Positions 18,544 to 27,238 of a stretch of 64,000 nt of DNA are shown here, in pieces. Numbering within the stretch: the stretch's first letter is position 1; the number at the start of each line of letters is the position of its first letter. The translations under genes and the position numbers were made by a program. The stretch covers positions 1,499,712 to 1,563,711 of the forward strand of contig NZ_LR733979.1 in NCBI RefSeq assembly GCF_902506605.1, written 5' to 3'. The notes beneath the pieces were generated by a model. That model made no database searches and was not told the DNA's origin. It saw only the letters and a list, made by a program, of their open reading frames with translations. This DNA is from Sphingomonas sp. AX6 (GTDB lineage Bacteria > Pseudomonadota > Alphaproteobacteria > Sphingomonadales > Sphingomonadaceae).

Positions 18544-19293
18544 TCAATCGACCTCGGGCATCTCAAGCCCGTCTGTGTGCAGGACACGCGCCCAACAGAG
18601 CATTGTCACACGCGCCGCACCGCCACGCTTCAACGCGCGCGCACACGCATTGGCGGTCGCGCCGGAGGTGTGGACATCGTCGACCAGCACGACATGCCGC
18701 CCCGCCAATCGCGCCCGCGCTTCCGCCGTCACGACAAATGCATTCCGGACGCTCGCGGCGCGCGCTTTTCGCCCGCGCCCACGCAGCGATCCGCCGCCCT
18801 TTATCCGCACCAGCAGGTCGTGCGTGGTCGGAACGGCGCTACGCGTCGATATCCCTTGCGCAATCAGTTGCGCCTGATTGAAGCCGCGCGACCATAGCCG
18901 CCAGCGGTGCAGCGGCACGGGGACGAGCAGGTCCGCATCGTGCGGCATCAGCCGTTCCATCAACCGCGCGATCGTGTCGGCATAGGCCAGCCGCCGTCCA
19001 TATTTGAGCTTCAGCACCACCGCGCGCGCCACGTCGCCATAGGCGACCGCAGCGCGCACCCCGTCATGGACCGGCGGGTGCGCCAGGCATTCGCCACACA
19101 GGCTGTCGCCGCGATCGATTTCGAACGGGCGTGCGCATCCGGCGCACCACGGCTCGCCCAGAAAGCGCAATCCGTCCCAGCATATGCCGCAAAACCGGTG
19201 ATCGTCCCCGGTCACCGTGCCGCATCCCGGACAGCGCGGCGGCAAGGCGAACGCGGCAAGCCGGGCGAGCGGCGCAAGAATATCGGGTCGCAC
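18544..19293 (-). CDS. ComF family phosphoribosyltransferase-like protein
   Basis: About 249 residues from GTG 19293. An N-terminal four-Cys zinc-ribbon pair (CPGCG, CGICW, CAGC, CGEC) is followed by a PRTase domain with the PRPP loop VVLVDDVHTSGATAN. ComF proteins act in DNA uptake in naturally competent bacteria. The start is uncertain: ATG 19365 gives 273 residues but would overlap the divergent methyltransferase start by about 30 bases; TTG 19314 is another option. Confidence 0.85.
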   Translation of the reverse strand: MRPDILAPLARLAAFALPPRCPGCGTVTGDDHRFCGICWDGLRFLGEPWCAGCARPFEIDRGDSLCGECLAHPPVHDGVRAAVAYGDVARAVVLKLKYGRRLAYADTIARLMERLMPHDADLLVPVPLHRWRLWSRGFNQAQLIAQGISTRSAVPTTHDLLVRIKGGGSLRGRGRKARAASVRNAFVVTAEARARLAGRHVVLVDDVHTSGATANACARALKRGGAARVTMLCWARVLHTDGLEMPEVD

Positions 19294-19335
19294 GCCCCCT
19301 TGTCGCGCGCGCAACAGGACGGCACAAGCCGCGGC

Positions 19336-20169
19336 GTGAACCCATCGGAAATCTTCGACCGCCATGCCCGTATCCGGGCGCGAGATCGTGCCGCGCGGAG
19401 GCGCGACGATGCCGATTTCGTGCGCGATCACATGCTGAGCGGCATCGTCGAACGGCTTGAGGATAGCGGAGCCAGGTTCGCAGACGTGCTCGATGTGGGG
19501 GCGTGGCGGGGCAATTTCGCGTGGCCGAACGCGCGGATCGTGCGGATCGATGCGGGTACGCGATTCGCAGCGATGAACGGCGGGTTGCAGATGGCGGAGG
19601 ACCGGCTTGCGGTGGGCGATGCGCAGTTCGATCTGGTCGTCTCCGCCGCCAGCCTCGACCAGGTGAATGACTTGCCCGGCGCGCTGACCCTGAGCCGCCG
19701 AACGCTGCGCCCAGGCGGCATGTTCGTCGCCGCCTTTCTCGGGGCCGGAACGCTGGCGACGCTGCGTCAGGCGTTGCGCATCGCCGAGCCCGAACCGCTC
19801 GCTCCGCGGCTGCATCCGCAGATCGACGTTCGTTCGGCAGGCGACCTGCTGAGCCGTGCGGGTTTCGTGCGTCCGGTTGCCGATACCGAGACGTTATGGG
19901 TCCGCTATTCGGGGCTGTCGCGCCTGATCGACGATCTGCGCGGGATGGCCGCGACCAATTTGTTGCGCACCCGGCGGGCGATGTCGCGCGGGGTGCTGGT
20001 CCGCGCGACCGACGCCTATGCCGCGCTGGCAGAGGCAGACGGCAAAACGCGTGAGCGATTCGACATCATCTATGTCACCGGATACGCGCCCGATCCGGAT
20101 GCCAAACCCCTTCGCCGCGGGGGCGCTGCGTTTGCCGCGATCACGGCAGGGCTGCCGGAGCAGCAATGA
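19336..20169 (+). CDS. SAM-dependent methyltransferase (BioC/NDUFAF5-like)
   Basis: 277 residues from GTG 19336 (VNPSEIFDRHARIRARDRAA). Class I methyltransferase: motif I is degenerate (VLDVGAWRGNFA), LVVSAASLDQVNDLPGAL and LRPGGMFVAAFLGAGTL are conserved. The order FDR-x-x-R-x-R-RDRA and the C-terminal half are like the alphaproteobacterial NDUFAF5 homologues, which hydroxylate or modify a complex I subunit, or like BioC. Either is possible; the biotin operon is about 3 kb away. It diverges from comF. Confidence 0.8.
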   Translation: MNPSEIFDRHARIRARDRAARRRDDADFVRDHMLSGIVERLEDSGARFADVLDVGAWRGNFAWPNARIVRIDAGTRFAAMNGGLQMAEDRLAVGDAQFDLVVSAASLDQVNDLPGALTLSRRTLRPGGMFVAAFLGAGTLATLRQALRIAEPEPLAPRLHPQIDVRSAGDLLSRAGFVRPVADTETLWVRYSGLSRLIDDLRGMAATNLLRTRRAMSRGVLVRATDAYAALAEADGKTRERFDIIYVTGYAPDPDAKPLRRGGAAFAAITAGLPEQQ

Positions 20170-20218
20170 CCATGGTCGCCCCGGGCGACGTGACGATAAT
20201 GATGGTCGACACGGCCCC

Positions 20219-20608
20219 CTAGACCAGCGCTTCCAGCAACCCGATCAGCGGTCGATCTGCGGGTGGCATATCCAGCCGGTGCAGTTCGACCGGCCGCCGC
20301 CATTCGAGCGCGCTGGCATGGCGCGGTTCGGGTATGCCGGGCCATTTCCGCAGCACGTAAAGTAACAACAGCAAATGCCGGTCGCCCAGCGATTCGCTGG
20401 CGAACACGGCGGGGGCCAGGCACGACGTGTCGATCGCGATACCCAGTTCTTCGTGGAGTTCGCGGCGCAATGCGGCTTCCGGCGTTTCGCCGGGATCGAT
20501 CTTGCCGCCGGGGAATTCCCACAAACCAGCCATCGGCTTGCCCGAAGGACGTTGTTGCACCAGCACGCGCCCGTCCGCATCGATCAGCGCGGCGGCGACG
20601 ACCAGCAT
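20219..20608 (-). CDS. NUDIX hydrolase, MutT type
   Basis: 129 residues. The Nudix box GGKIDPGETPEAALRRELHEELG is complete, preceded by VVAAALIDADGRVLVQQRP, as in 8-oxo-dGTP diphosphatase MutT, which removes oxidised nucleotides. ATG 20608 is the family start; a GTG at 20656 would add 16 residues. It converges on the methyltransferase gene. Confidence 0.9.
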   Translation of the reverse strand: MLVVAAALIDADGRVLVQQRPSGKPMAGLWEFPGGKIDPGETPEAALRRELHEELGIAIDTSCLAPAVFASESLGDRHLLLLLYVLRKWPGIPEPRHASALEWRRPVELHRLDMPPADRPLIGLLEALV

Positions 20609-20697
20609 CAGATCCGATCTTTTCTGAGGCGAGCCTAGGGTTTCCTTAACCGACACTTGTTACCGATCCGACAGTCTGGAGTGAAAAGGGGGAAGCG

Positions 20698-20874
20698 GTG
20701 CGCAAACGGCTACGCGCTTTGTTGATCGACCGAAAGGCCGCGACAGCCGTCGAATACGGCCTGATCGTCAGCCTGATCGTGCTCGCCATGATCGCTTCGC
20801 TCAACGGCGTCGCGAATGCCACCATCGAGATGTGGAATTATGTCGAGACATCGACGCTCAATGCATCGAGTTAA
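20698..20874 (+). CDS. Flp-family type IVb pilin (first of two)
   Basis: 58 residues, GTG start after AAGGGGGAAGC. Short basic leader (VRKRLRALLIDRKA), then ATAVEYGLIVSLIVLAMIA, the Flp core with the essential Glu-Tyr pair, and a short polar tail. The residue before the predicted cleavage point is Ala, where most Flp prepilins have Gly (compare KGATAIEYG in the next gene). No tad/cpa assembly genes are in the window, so the secretion machinery must be elsewhere. Confidence 0.85.
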   Translation: MRKRLRALLIDRKAATAVEYGLIVSLIVLAMIASLNGVANATIEMWNYVETSTLNASS

Positions 20875-21005
20875 GTCATAACACCACGCTAACCATTGCT
20901 GTTTAAGCCTTTTTCAATCGACTGCCCGTAAAGCCAAGAGGCTGACCGGGCTCCAACCCGGACCAGACGGGTAGAGTGAAGTTTTGGAAGAGATGGAGAC
21001 CGGAC

Positions 21006-21167
21006 ATGAAGAGCATTCGTAACATTTTGCGCAACAACAAGGGCGCGACCGCAATCGAGTACGGCCTGATCGCCGCGCTGATCGCCGTTGCAGCCATCAC
21101 CGCCATGGGCGCGCTGGGCAACAACCTGTCGGGCACGTTCAACGAAGTGTCGAACGAACTGGGTTAA
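21006..21167 (+). CDS. Flp-family type IVb pilin (second of two)
   Basis: 53 residues, MKSIRNILRNNKG then ATAIEYGLIAALIAVAAITAMG and a short Asn/Ser tail. It is the canonical Flp pilin subunit of Tad pili (adhesion, surface sensing), processed by a TadV/CpaA peptidase after the Gly. ATG 21006 follows GGAGACCGGAC; the longer frame from 20976 lacks a ribosome site. A strong terminator follows. Confidence 0.92.
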   Translation: MKSIRNILRNNKGATAIEYGLIAALIAVAAITAMGALGNNLSGTFNEVSNELG

Positions 21168-21190
21168 TCCTCGTTCGATCGAGCGCGAAG

Positions 21191-21221
21191 AGCCGGCGAA
21201 GCACCCTTCGCCGGCTTTTTT
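21191..21221 (+). terminator. Rho-independent terminator after the Flp pilin
   Basis: AGCCGGCGAAG, loop CACC, CTTCGCCGGCT, then TTTTT. Perfect 11-bp stem. Confidence 0.95.
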
Positions 21222-21233
21222 CGTTTTAGTGGC

Positions 21234-22181
21234 TTAGCCCCGTCCCATCGCCAGGAATTTCTCGCGGCGATCGCGGCGCAGATCCGCCGCATCGCGCCCC
21301 ACCAATTCCTCAAGTGCCGCTTGAATCGCATCGCCTAGCGTTTCGATCGCAAGCTTCGGATCGCGGTGCGCGCCGCCCAGCGGTTCGGGGACGATCGTGT
21401 CGATCACCCCCAGCGCCAGCAGATGCTGCGCGGTCACCTTCATCGCCTCCGCCGCATCGGCGGCCCTGTCGGCGGTGCGCCACAGGATCGATGCGCAACC
21501 TTCAGGTGAGATCACCGAATAGACCGCGTGCTCCATCATCAGCACCCGGTTGCCGGCCGCCAGCGCGACCGCGCCGCCCGATCCGCCCTCACCCAGGATC
21601 GATGCGACCAGCGGCACGCCTAGATTGAGGCACGCTTCGGTCGAGCGAGCGATCGCTTCCGCCTGGCCGCGTTCTTCAGCCTGCACGCCCGGAAATGCGC
21701 CCGACGTATCGACCAGAGTGATCACCGGCAGACCGAATCGGTCGGCGAGCTCGACCAGGCGAATCGCCTTTCGATACCCCTCGGGCTTGCCCATACCGAA
21801 ATTATGTTTGAGGCGGCTGGCGGTGTCGTCGCCCTTTTCATGGCCGATCACCATGACGCTGCGCCCGCGAAAATTTCCCATCCCGCCGATGATCGCCTGA
21901 TCGTCGGCAAAGGCGCGGTCGCCGCCCAGCGGCATGAAGTCCTCGATCAGCCCGGTCACATAATGGTTGAAGTGCGGGCGCTCGGGATGGCGCGCCACCT
22001 GCGTCTTCTGCCACGGGGTCAGCCGCGCATAGGTGTCGCGCAGCATCCGGTCCGACTTCACCTGAATCTTCGCGACCTCCGCGTCGATGTCGAGCGCACC
22101 GTCGGCGGCGGTATCGCGCAGTTCGTCGATCCGGCCCTGAAGCTCGGCGATCGGTTTTTCAAAGTCGAGAAAGCTAGCCAT
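21234..22181 (-). CDS. accA: Acetyl-CoA carboxylase carboxyltransferase subunit alpha
   Basis: 315 residues. With AccD it transfers CO2 from carboxybiotin to acetyl-CoA to make malonyl-CoA, the first step of fatty acid synthesis. FLDFEKPIAELQGRIDELR is the family start; GDRAFADDQAIIGGMGNF, TLVDTSGAFPG, GEGGSGGAVALAAG and ISPEGCASILW are the crotonase-fold substrate loops. It follows xerD by 13 bases. Biotin for the complex is supplied by the bio genes in this window. Confidence 0.97.
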   Translation of the reverse strand: MASFLDFEKPIAELQGRIDELRDTAADGALDIDAEVAKIQVKSDRMLRDTYARLTPWQKTQVARHPERPHFNHYVTGLIEDFMPLGGDRAFADDQAIIGGMGNFRGRSVMVIGHEKGDDTASRLKHNFGMGKPEGYRKAIRLVELADRFGLPVITLVDTSGAFPGVQAEERGQAEAIARSTEACLNLGVPLVASILGEGGSGGAVALAAGNRVLMMEHAVYSVISPEGCASILWRTADRAADAAEAMKVTAQHLLALGVIDTIVPEPLGGAHRDPKLAIETLGDAIQAALEELVGRDAADLRRDRREKFLAMGRG

Positions 22182-22194
22182 ATGGGCTTGGCGG

Positions 22195-23115
22195 TTAGGA
22201 CCGGACGCGCTTGGCGTCAACGAGCGGGTGGCGGGTGTTCACCAACTCGACCAACCGTTTCGAGTCGACATGGGTGTATATTTCGGTGGTCGCGATGTCG
22301 GCATGGCCCAGCATGGTCTGTAGAGCACGCAGGTCCGCGCCGCCCTCCAGCAGGTGTGTGGCGAACGCATGGCGCAGGACATGCGGACTGATCCGGTCGG
22401 GCGGGATCCCCGCATCGGCGGCGAGGGCCTTCAGCAATTGATACAAGCGGATGCGCGACAGATGCGACTTGCCCGACGGAAAGAGCCAGGGCTGGCCAGC
22501 GGGCACGAATTCGCGCCACCGCGCCACCGCTTCGCGCGCACGGTCGGACAAGGGCACCATGCGTTCGCGCCCGCCCTTGCCCTTCAGGATCAGGAACGGC
22601 CGGTCGCTGACGATGGCATTGCGCGGCAGCGACATGAGTTCGGTCGCGCGCAGGCCCGATCCGTAGAGCAATTCGATCAGTGCGGACAGGCGGTAATCGG
22701 CATGCGCGACGTCGGCCGCGGCCAGACGCTCAGCGATCGCCGCAAACAGCCGATCGACGTCGGCGACCGACAGCGTCTTGGGCAAACGGCGCGCGGTGCC
22801 CGGGCGCGGCAGAGCGTCGGACGGGTCGTCGCCACGCAATCCGTCGTCGAGCATAAAGGCATAGAAGCGCCGCAACGACGCCGCCTTTCGCGCAACGGTC
22901 GCGCGCGCCAGATCGGCCCAGCCGTCGGCCAACTTCGCCAGATCGTCGCGAGAGGCAGTCGCGATGCCCCCCGGCACCGCATCGCACGCGAGCCGCAAAT
23001 CGCTGGCATAGGCCATCAGCGTATTGCGCGCCGCGCCCGATTCCGCCGCCATCATCTCCAGGAAACGCCCGATCAGCGCGGTATCCGAACCGCTGCCGAG
23101 CGGCTCCGCCGTCAT
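22195..23115 (-). CDS. xerD: Site-specific tyrosine recombinase XerD
   Basis: 306 residues. With XerC it resolves chromosome dimers at dif. N-terminal SAM-like core-binding domain (about 10-100), then the catalytic domain with GSGLRATELM (Arg), HVLRHAFATHLL (His, Arg), LGHADIATTEIYTHV (His, nucleophile Tyr). The ATG overlaps the stop of the upstream gene (ATGA). Arrangement aroK/aroB divergent from xerD-accA looks chromosomal and housekeeping, so it is not a mobile integrase. Confidence 0.94.
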   Translation of the reverse strand: MTAEPLGSGSDTALIGRFLEMMAAESGAARNTLMAYASDLRLACDAVPGGIATASRDDLAKLADGWADLARATVARKAASLRRFYAFMLDDGLRGDDPSDALPRPGTARRLPKTLSVADVDRLFAAIAERLAAADVAHADYRLSALIELLYGSGLRATELMSLPRNAIVSDRPFLILKGKGGRERMVPLSDRAREAVARWREFVPAGQPWLFPSGKSHLSRIRLYQLLKALAADAGIPPDRISPHVLRHAFATHLLEGGADLRALQTMLGHADIATTEIYTHVDSKRLVELVNTRHPLVDAKRVRS

Positions 23116-24908
23116 GACCGCGACAGGGCCTCAGCCGCGATCATCCTCGCATAGCCTTCCAGCCCCGCCACGCGCAGCGCGCTGACGATGTGGAACAACG
23201 TTTCGGGCGGGACGCCGCGCCAGTCGGGCGTCTGCATCCCGGTTCCCGCCAGCAGCATCACCGTCGCGGGTTCGCCATTCTGCGCGGCCTGCGCGATAGC
23301 ACGGGTCCAGCTATTTTCCGCACCCACCGCCAGGTCATAGCTTTGCGCCGCCGATTCGATATCGCCTTCGCTCAACCGCCCAAGCCCTGCGAGCCCCGCG
23401 AGGAATAGCTGCGTCCGCCGTGCGTCGCCCGCCGCTCCTGTGCCATTATACGCATCGACCAGATCGCCACTGAACCGCACGCGCGGGTTGGGATCGGCCA
23501 GCGCCAGCAGCGCCTGTCCCAGCGACCCTTGAGCCGCGGTCCCGCGCCATCGCATCGCCGCACGGTCGAGCCCTGCGGTCAGCATCGACGCGATCAACCG
23601 GTCGGCATCACCCACCAGTTCCGCGCTCGGCGGCAATTGCGACGCCGCCCTCGCGGTAAGGATCATGCGCGACCAGTTGTCGCCGGGCAGGCCGGGTTCG
23701 TCCCACAAGGTCCGCATCGCCGCGATTCGATCGGCGGCGTTCTGCGCGACATAAGCGGTTCGCAGGTCGCGCGCGACGGTGCGGATGCCGCTGGTCCCCT
23801 CCCCGCTTTCGTCGATCGCGGCGTAGAGGTCGATCAACGCCGCGTTTGACAGCACGCCCGCGCGCGCCGCGGGTTCAGCGAAGACGACGCGACTTTCGGG
23901 GGCGATCACCGGCGAAAGCGCGCTCCAATGCCCGACATGCCCGCCGACCGTCCGCATCATGTCTTCGGGGATTTCGCTCGCGGTCGCCATCGCCAGCCCG
24001 TATCGCCACGCCGTCAATTGCGTCACGCCGTCCCATTCGACGGTCACCGCGCGCCGCCCGCCCGCGCCCGATCCAACGACTTTTTCGGCGAGCACATAAT
24101 CGATGCCGGTCGCCACGCGTTGCCTGCGCGCCGCATCGGCCAGCCGTCCGGCTTCGTCCGGATTGCCGCCCAGCCCGGCGCACATCGCCTGCGCCATCAC
24201 CCAGCCGCGCTCGTTCGATACTTCACGCGCGGTGCCTACCAAGGGGCACAAGCCACCCGCATCGCCGGTTGCCAACTGCGTCTGCATCGCGATCTGATAG
24301 AGTTTCGGAGTATAATTCTCGACGTCCACGGCCTGCGTGACGCTACGCGCGGCGGTCGATTCGCCCATGCGGATCAGCAGCCACGCGCGCTCGGCAGCAA
24401 AGTCCGCGCCGTTGACGCTTGTCGGCGTATCGGTCTGCGCCAGCAGCACGCGACGCAACCCGATATGCAGCCAGCGCGATGCGACCGGCGCATCCAGCCG
24501 CCGCATCAACGTTTGCAGGAAGCGCCCATCGGCATCGCCCCACCCGCTCGCATCCACCACCGCGCTGCCGCGAGTGGGCACGCCGACGATCAACAGCGAC
24601 CGCTTGGCCGATTCGGGCAATTCGTAGCGCAGCAATTCGGACGGATCGAGCGGCGTGGGCGATGCGGTCGGCGTCGGGGTCGGGCTGGGTCCAACGCCCG
24701 GCAAGGGCTGGATGATCGGCGACGGGGCCGCAGTCGGCACCGCACCGGGGCGCGGGGTCGCAGCAGGCACTGGCGTCGGGGCGGGCGCAGGCGCGGGATC
24801 GCCGAACCCTTCGGGCAACAGCGATTCCTGGCCCGTCGCGGGAAGACCGCTGGCCAGCAATGCGATCGCCAGAACCGGGATCGCGACCTTAGTTGGTGAG
24901 ATTTTCAA
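23112..24908 (-). CDS. Large exported protein of unknown function
   Basis: 598 residues from TTG 24908. An exported N-terminus (VAIPVLAIALLASGLPATGQ), then about 60 residues dominated by Pro, Ala and Thr (repeats such as TPVPAATPRP and PSPTPTPTASPTP), then about 500 mostly helical residues rich in Ala/Arg/Leu with repeat-like helix pairs, reminiscent of TPR/Sel1-type scaffolds. No enzyme motif was seen. The TTG overlaps the 3' end of the small membrane gene by 20 bases; a rival ATG at 24977 lies wholly within that gene. It is coupled to xerD, so it may be a periplasmic factor co-expressed with division functions (inference). Confidence 0.75.
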   Translation of the reverse strand: MKISPTKVAIPVLAIALLASGLPATGQESLLPEGFGDPAPAPAPTPVPAATPRPGAVPTAAPSPIIQPLPGVGPSPTPTPTASPTPLDPSELLRYELPESAKRSLLIVGVPTRGSAVVDASGWGDADGRFLQTLMRRLDAPVASRWLHIGLRRVLLAQTDTPTSVNGADFAAERAWLLIRMGESTAARSVTQAVDVENYTPKLYQIAMQTQLATGDAGGLCPLVGTAREVSNERGWVMAQAMCAGLGGNPDEAGRLADAARRQRVATGIDYVLAEKVVGSGAGGRRAVTVEWDGVTQLTAWRYGLAMATASEIPEDMMRTVGGHVGHWSALSPVIAPESRVVFAEPAARAGVLSNAALIDLYAAIDESGEGTSGIRTVARDLRTAYVAQNAADRIAAMRTLWDEPGLPGDNWSRMILTARAASQLPPSAELVGDADRLIASMLTAGLDRAAMRWRGTAAQGSLGQALLALADPNPRVRFSGDLVDAYNGTGAAGDARRTQLFLAGLAGLGRLSEGDIESAAQSYDLAVGAENSWTRAIAQAAQNGEPATVMLLAGTGMQTPDWRGVPPETLFHIVSALRVAGLEGYARMIAAEALSRS

Positions 24909-25026
24909 GCGACACGGCCTTTTCGACGCGGACCGGTTCCTTTTCCGAATCGCTTCCCGCCAGCCAGAACAGGCCACCGACGATTGCGACGATTACGACG
25001 AGCAGGATGATAAGCGAACGGTTCAT
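24889..25026 (-). CDS. 45-residue single-pass membrane protein
   Basis: MNRSLIILLVVIVAIVGGLFW then a charged tail ending SLENLTN. One membrane helix (about 4-22) and a periplasmic or cytoplasmic acidic/basic tail. GGACAACAG precedes the ATG. Its stop lies 20 bases inside the next gene, which suggests coupled translation. Diverges from aroK. Function unknown. Confidence 0.75.
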   Translation of the reverse strand: MNRSLIILLVVIVAIVGGLFWLAGSDSEKEPVRVEKAVSLENLTN

Positions 25027-25104
25027 CTGTTGTCCGGGGCCAGAGTTTTCTTGGGTCCGCGCCTTTTGCCGGACGCGATTTGCGCATGTATAGCGCCTGC
25101 GACG

Positions 25105-25656
25105 ATGCTGCAAACCCATGACACTCCGAATGCGCGAAAAGCGCGGTGGAACGGCGAGCCGATCGTGCTCGTCGGGCTGATGGGCGCGGGCAAATCGACC
25201 GTCGGGCGCAGGCTGGCGCAGAAAATGCGGCTGCCCTTCGTCGATGCCGATCACGAGATAGAGTTGGCGGCGGGGATGACCGTCACCGAAATCTTCGACA
25301 AATTCGGCGAACCCTATTTCCGCGACGGAGAACGCCGGGTGATTGCGCGCCTGATCGACGGAGAGCCCAAGGTGGTGGCGACCGGCGGTGGCGCGTTCAT
25401 GAACGACGACACCCGCGCGCTGATTTTGGAGCAATCGATCGCGATCTGGCTCGACGCGGAACCGCATGTGCTTGCCGAACGCGTCCAGCGTCGCGACACG
25501 CGGCCCCTGCTGCGCGGCCGCAAACCGATCGAAGTGCTGACCGAATTGTCTGCGGTGCGGAACCCCATCTATGCGCTAGCCCCGATCCGCGTGGTCAGTC
25601 AGGACGCGCCGCATGATGCGACGGTGAACGCAATCGTCCAGGAATTGGGGCTGTGA
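25105..25656 (+). CDS. aroK: Shikimate kinase
   Basis: 183 residues. Phosphorylates shikimate at C3 in aromatic amino acid synthesis. P-loop GLMGAGKST at about 25-33, shikimate-binding FVDADHEIE and FRDGERRVI, GGGAF, and the lid RDTRPLLRG. The N-terminal 15-20 residues are an extension typical of alphaproteobacterial AroK. Its stop overlaps the GTG of aroB. Confidence 0.95.
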   Translation: MLQTHDTPNARKARWNGEPIVLVGLMGAGKSTVGRRLAQKMRLPFVDADHEIELAAGMTVTEIFDKFGEPYFRDGERRVIARLIDGEPKVVATGGGAFMNDDTRALILEQSIAIWLDAEPHVLAERVQRRDTRPLLRGRKPIEVLTELSAVRNPIYALAPIRVVSQDAPHDATVNAIVQELGL

Positions 25657-26753
25657 CCGTCATCCCCGTTGCCCTTGGCGACCGCAGCTATGACGTGCGG
25701 ATCGAAAGCGGGCTGCTGGGCCGTGCGGGTGAAATACTCGCAACCCTGGCGCGTGGACGTCGGATGGCAATCGTCACCGATGCCAATCTCTCTCGGCATC
25801 TCGCCACATTGCAGGCATCGCTCAGTACAGCGGGCGTGGATAACGAAGCGATCGTGCTGGCACCGGGAGAGGCGACCAAAAGCTGGTCCGTGCTCGAAAG
25901 CCTGACCGACCGGCTGCTCGACCTCGGCATCGAACGATCGGACCATGTGATTGCGCTGGGCGGCGGCGTGATCGGCGACCTGGTCGGCTTTGCCACCGCA
26001 ATCCTGAAACGTGGCTGCAAGTTCGTGCAAATCCCGACGACGTTGCTCGCCCAAGTCGATTCGTCGGTGGGCGGCAAGACGGCGATCAACACGCGCGCGG
26101 GCAAAAATTTGATCGGCGCGTTCCATCAACCGGCTTTGGTGCTGATCGACCCCGACACGCTCGACACTCTGCCCGCTAGGCAAGTGCGCGCGGGTTATGC
26201 CGAGGTCGTCAAATACGGCCTGATCGACGACCCAGATTTCTTTGCATGGTGCGAAGCGAACGGCGCGAAGCTGATCGCCGGAGAACACGACGCCCGCGCG
26301 CACGCCATCGGCCATTCGGTCGCCGCAAAGGCACGCATCGTGGTAGAGGACGAAACCGAAACCAGCGGACGTCGCGCACTGCTCAACCTCGGCCATACCT
26401 TCGGCCATGCGCTTGAGGCCGAAACCGGCTTCTCCGACCGCCTGTTCCATGGCGAGGGCGTCGCGGCGGGCATGGCGCTGGCCTATGCTTATTCGGCCGA
26501 GCGAGGTCTTTGTTCGCACGAAGACGCCGCGCGGGTCGCAGCCCATCTGCGCGGTATCGGCCTGCCCGCCCGCCTGTCCGACTGCGGCATCGACGCCAAC
26601 GGAGAGACGCTGGTCGGCCACATGATGCACGACAAGAAGATGGCGAGCGGCACCCTGCCCTTCCTGCTCGCGCGCGGCATAGGCCAGACCTATCTCGACA
26701 AGTCGGTGGATTTGACTGCGGTGGCCGCGTTCCTCGACAGCGCAAACGCCTGA
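25653..26753 (+). CDS. aroB: 3-dehydroquinate synthase
   Basis: 366 residues. Converts DAHP to 3-dehydroquinate with NAD and a metal. [14 protein letters not shown] and [19 protein letters not shown] (Asp/Lys active-site area), the metal ligands in the Glu of [11 protein letters not shown] and the His of [12 protein letters not shown] and [10 protein letters not shown] are all intact. GTG start overlaps aroK by four bases. It is followed at once by a DUF2256 gene. Confidence 0.96.
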   Translation: MTVIPVALGDRSYDVRIESGLLGRAGEILATLARGRRMAIVTDANLSRHLATLQASLSTAGVDNEAIVLAPGEATKSWSVLESLTDRLLDLGIERSDHVIALGGGVIGDLVGFATAILKRGCKFVQIPTTLLAQVDSSVGGKTAINTRAGKNLIGAFHQPALVLIDPDTLDTLPARQVRAGYAEVVKYGLIDDPDFFAWCEANGAKLIAGEHDARAHAIGHSVAAKARIVVEDETETSGRRALLNLGHTFGHALEAETGFSDRLFHGEGVAAGMALAYAYSAERGLCSHEDAARVAAHLRGIGLPARLSDCGIDANGETLVGHMMHDKKMASGTLPFLLARGIGQTYLDKSVDLTAVAAFLDSANA

Positions 26754-26929
26754 TGCCGAACGGCGTCGCCAAGCGCGATTTGCCGTCGAAGATTTGCCCG
26801 GCCTGCGCGCGCCCGTTCAGTTGGCGAAAGAAGTGGGAACGCGACTGGGAACAGGTCGTCTATTGCTCCGACAGGTGCCGTCGAACGAAAACCGGATCAG
26901 CTTCGCATCCCCAACCAGGCCACCCATAA
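26753..26929 (+). CDS. DUF2256 domain protein (small zinc ribbon)
   Basis: 58 residues. [26 protein letters not shown] and YCSDRCRR match DUF2256, with two Cys pairs able to bind zinc. The ATG overlaps the aroB stop (TGATG). The end runs 33 bases into the convergent DUF423 gene. Function unknown. Confidence 0.88.
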   Translation: MPNGVAKRDLPSKICPACARPFSWRKKWERDWEQVVYCSDRCRRTKTGSASHPQPGHP

Positions 26930-27238
26930 CCAGCCCGCGATCATCGCCGCCCCGCCGATCGGCGTGATCGCCCCGAACCAGCGCGGTGCCCCCAGCGCCA
27001 TCGCATAGAGCGTCCCTGCAAAGATCAGCGCGCCGACCAGCATCGTCAGTGCCGGTGCCCTGCCCGCCTCGCGCAGCATCGCAATAACCGCCACCGCCGC
27101 GGCCGCATGGATCAGTTGATAGGTGCCGCCCGTCTGCAACCATTCCACAGCCTTGCCGCTCGCGCCGTGCGCGCCGAATGCGCCCGCCGCGACCGCCATG
27201 GCGCCTGACACGCCCGCCAGTCCGATCACCCAGTTCAT
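26897..27238 (-). CDS. DUF423 family membrane protein (YgdD-like)
   Basis: 113 residues, four membrane helices, GAFGAHG motif near residue 20 and [16 protein letters not shown], as in DUF423/YgdD. Function unknown. The ATG overlaps the stop of the upstream antiporter gene by four bases. Confidence 0.9.
   Translation of the reverse strand: MNWVIGLAGVSGAMAVAAGAFGAHGASGKAVEWLQTGGTYQLIHAAAAVAVIAMLREAGRAPALTMLVGALIFAGTLYAMALGAPRWFGAITPIGGAAMIAGWLWVAWLGMRS

Noticed and set aside
22195-23115. Tyrosine recombinase as a mobile-element integrase.
   Set aside because: Length, motifs and setting (next to accA and aroK/aroB) fit the housekeeping XerD; no attachment sites or cargo genes were seen.
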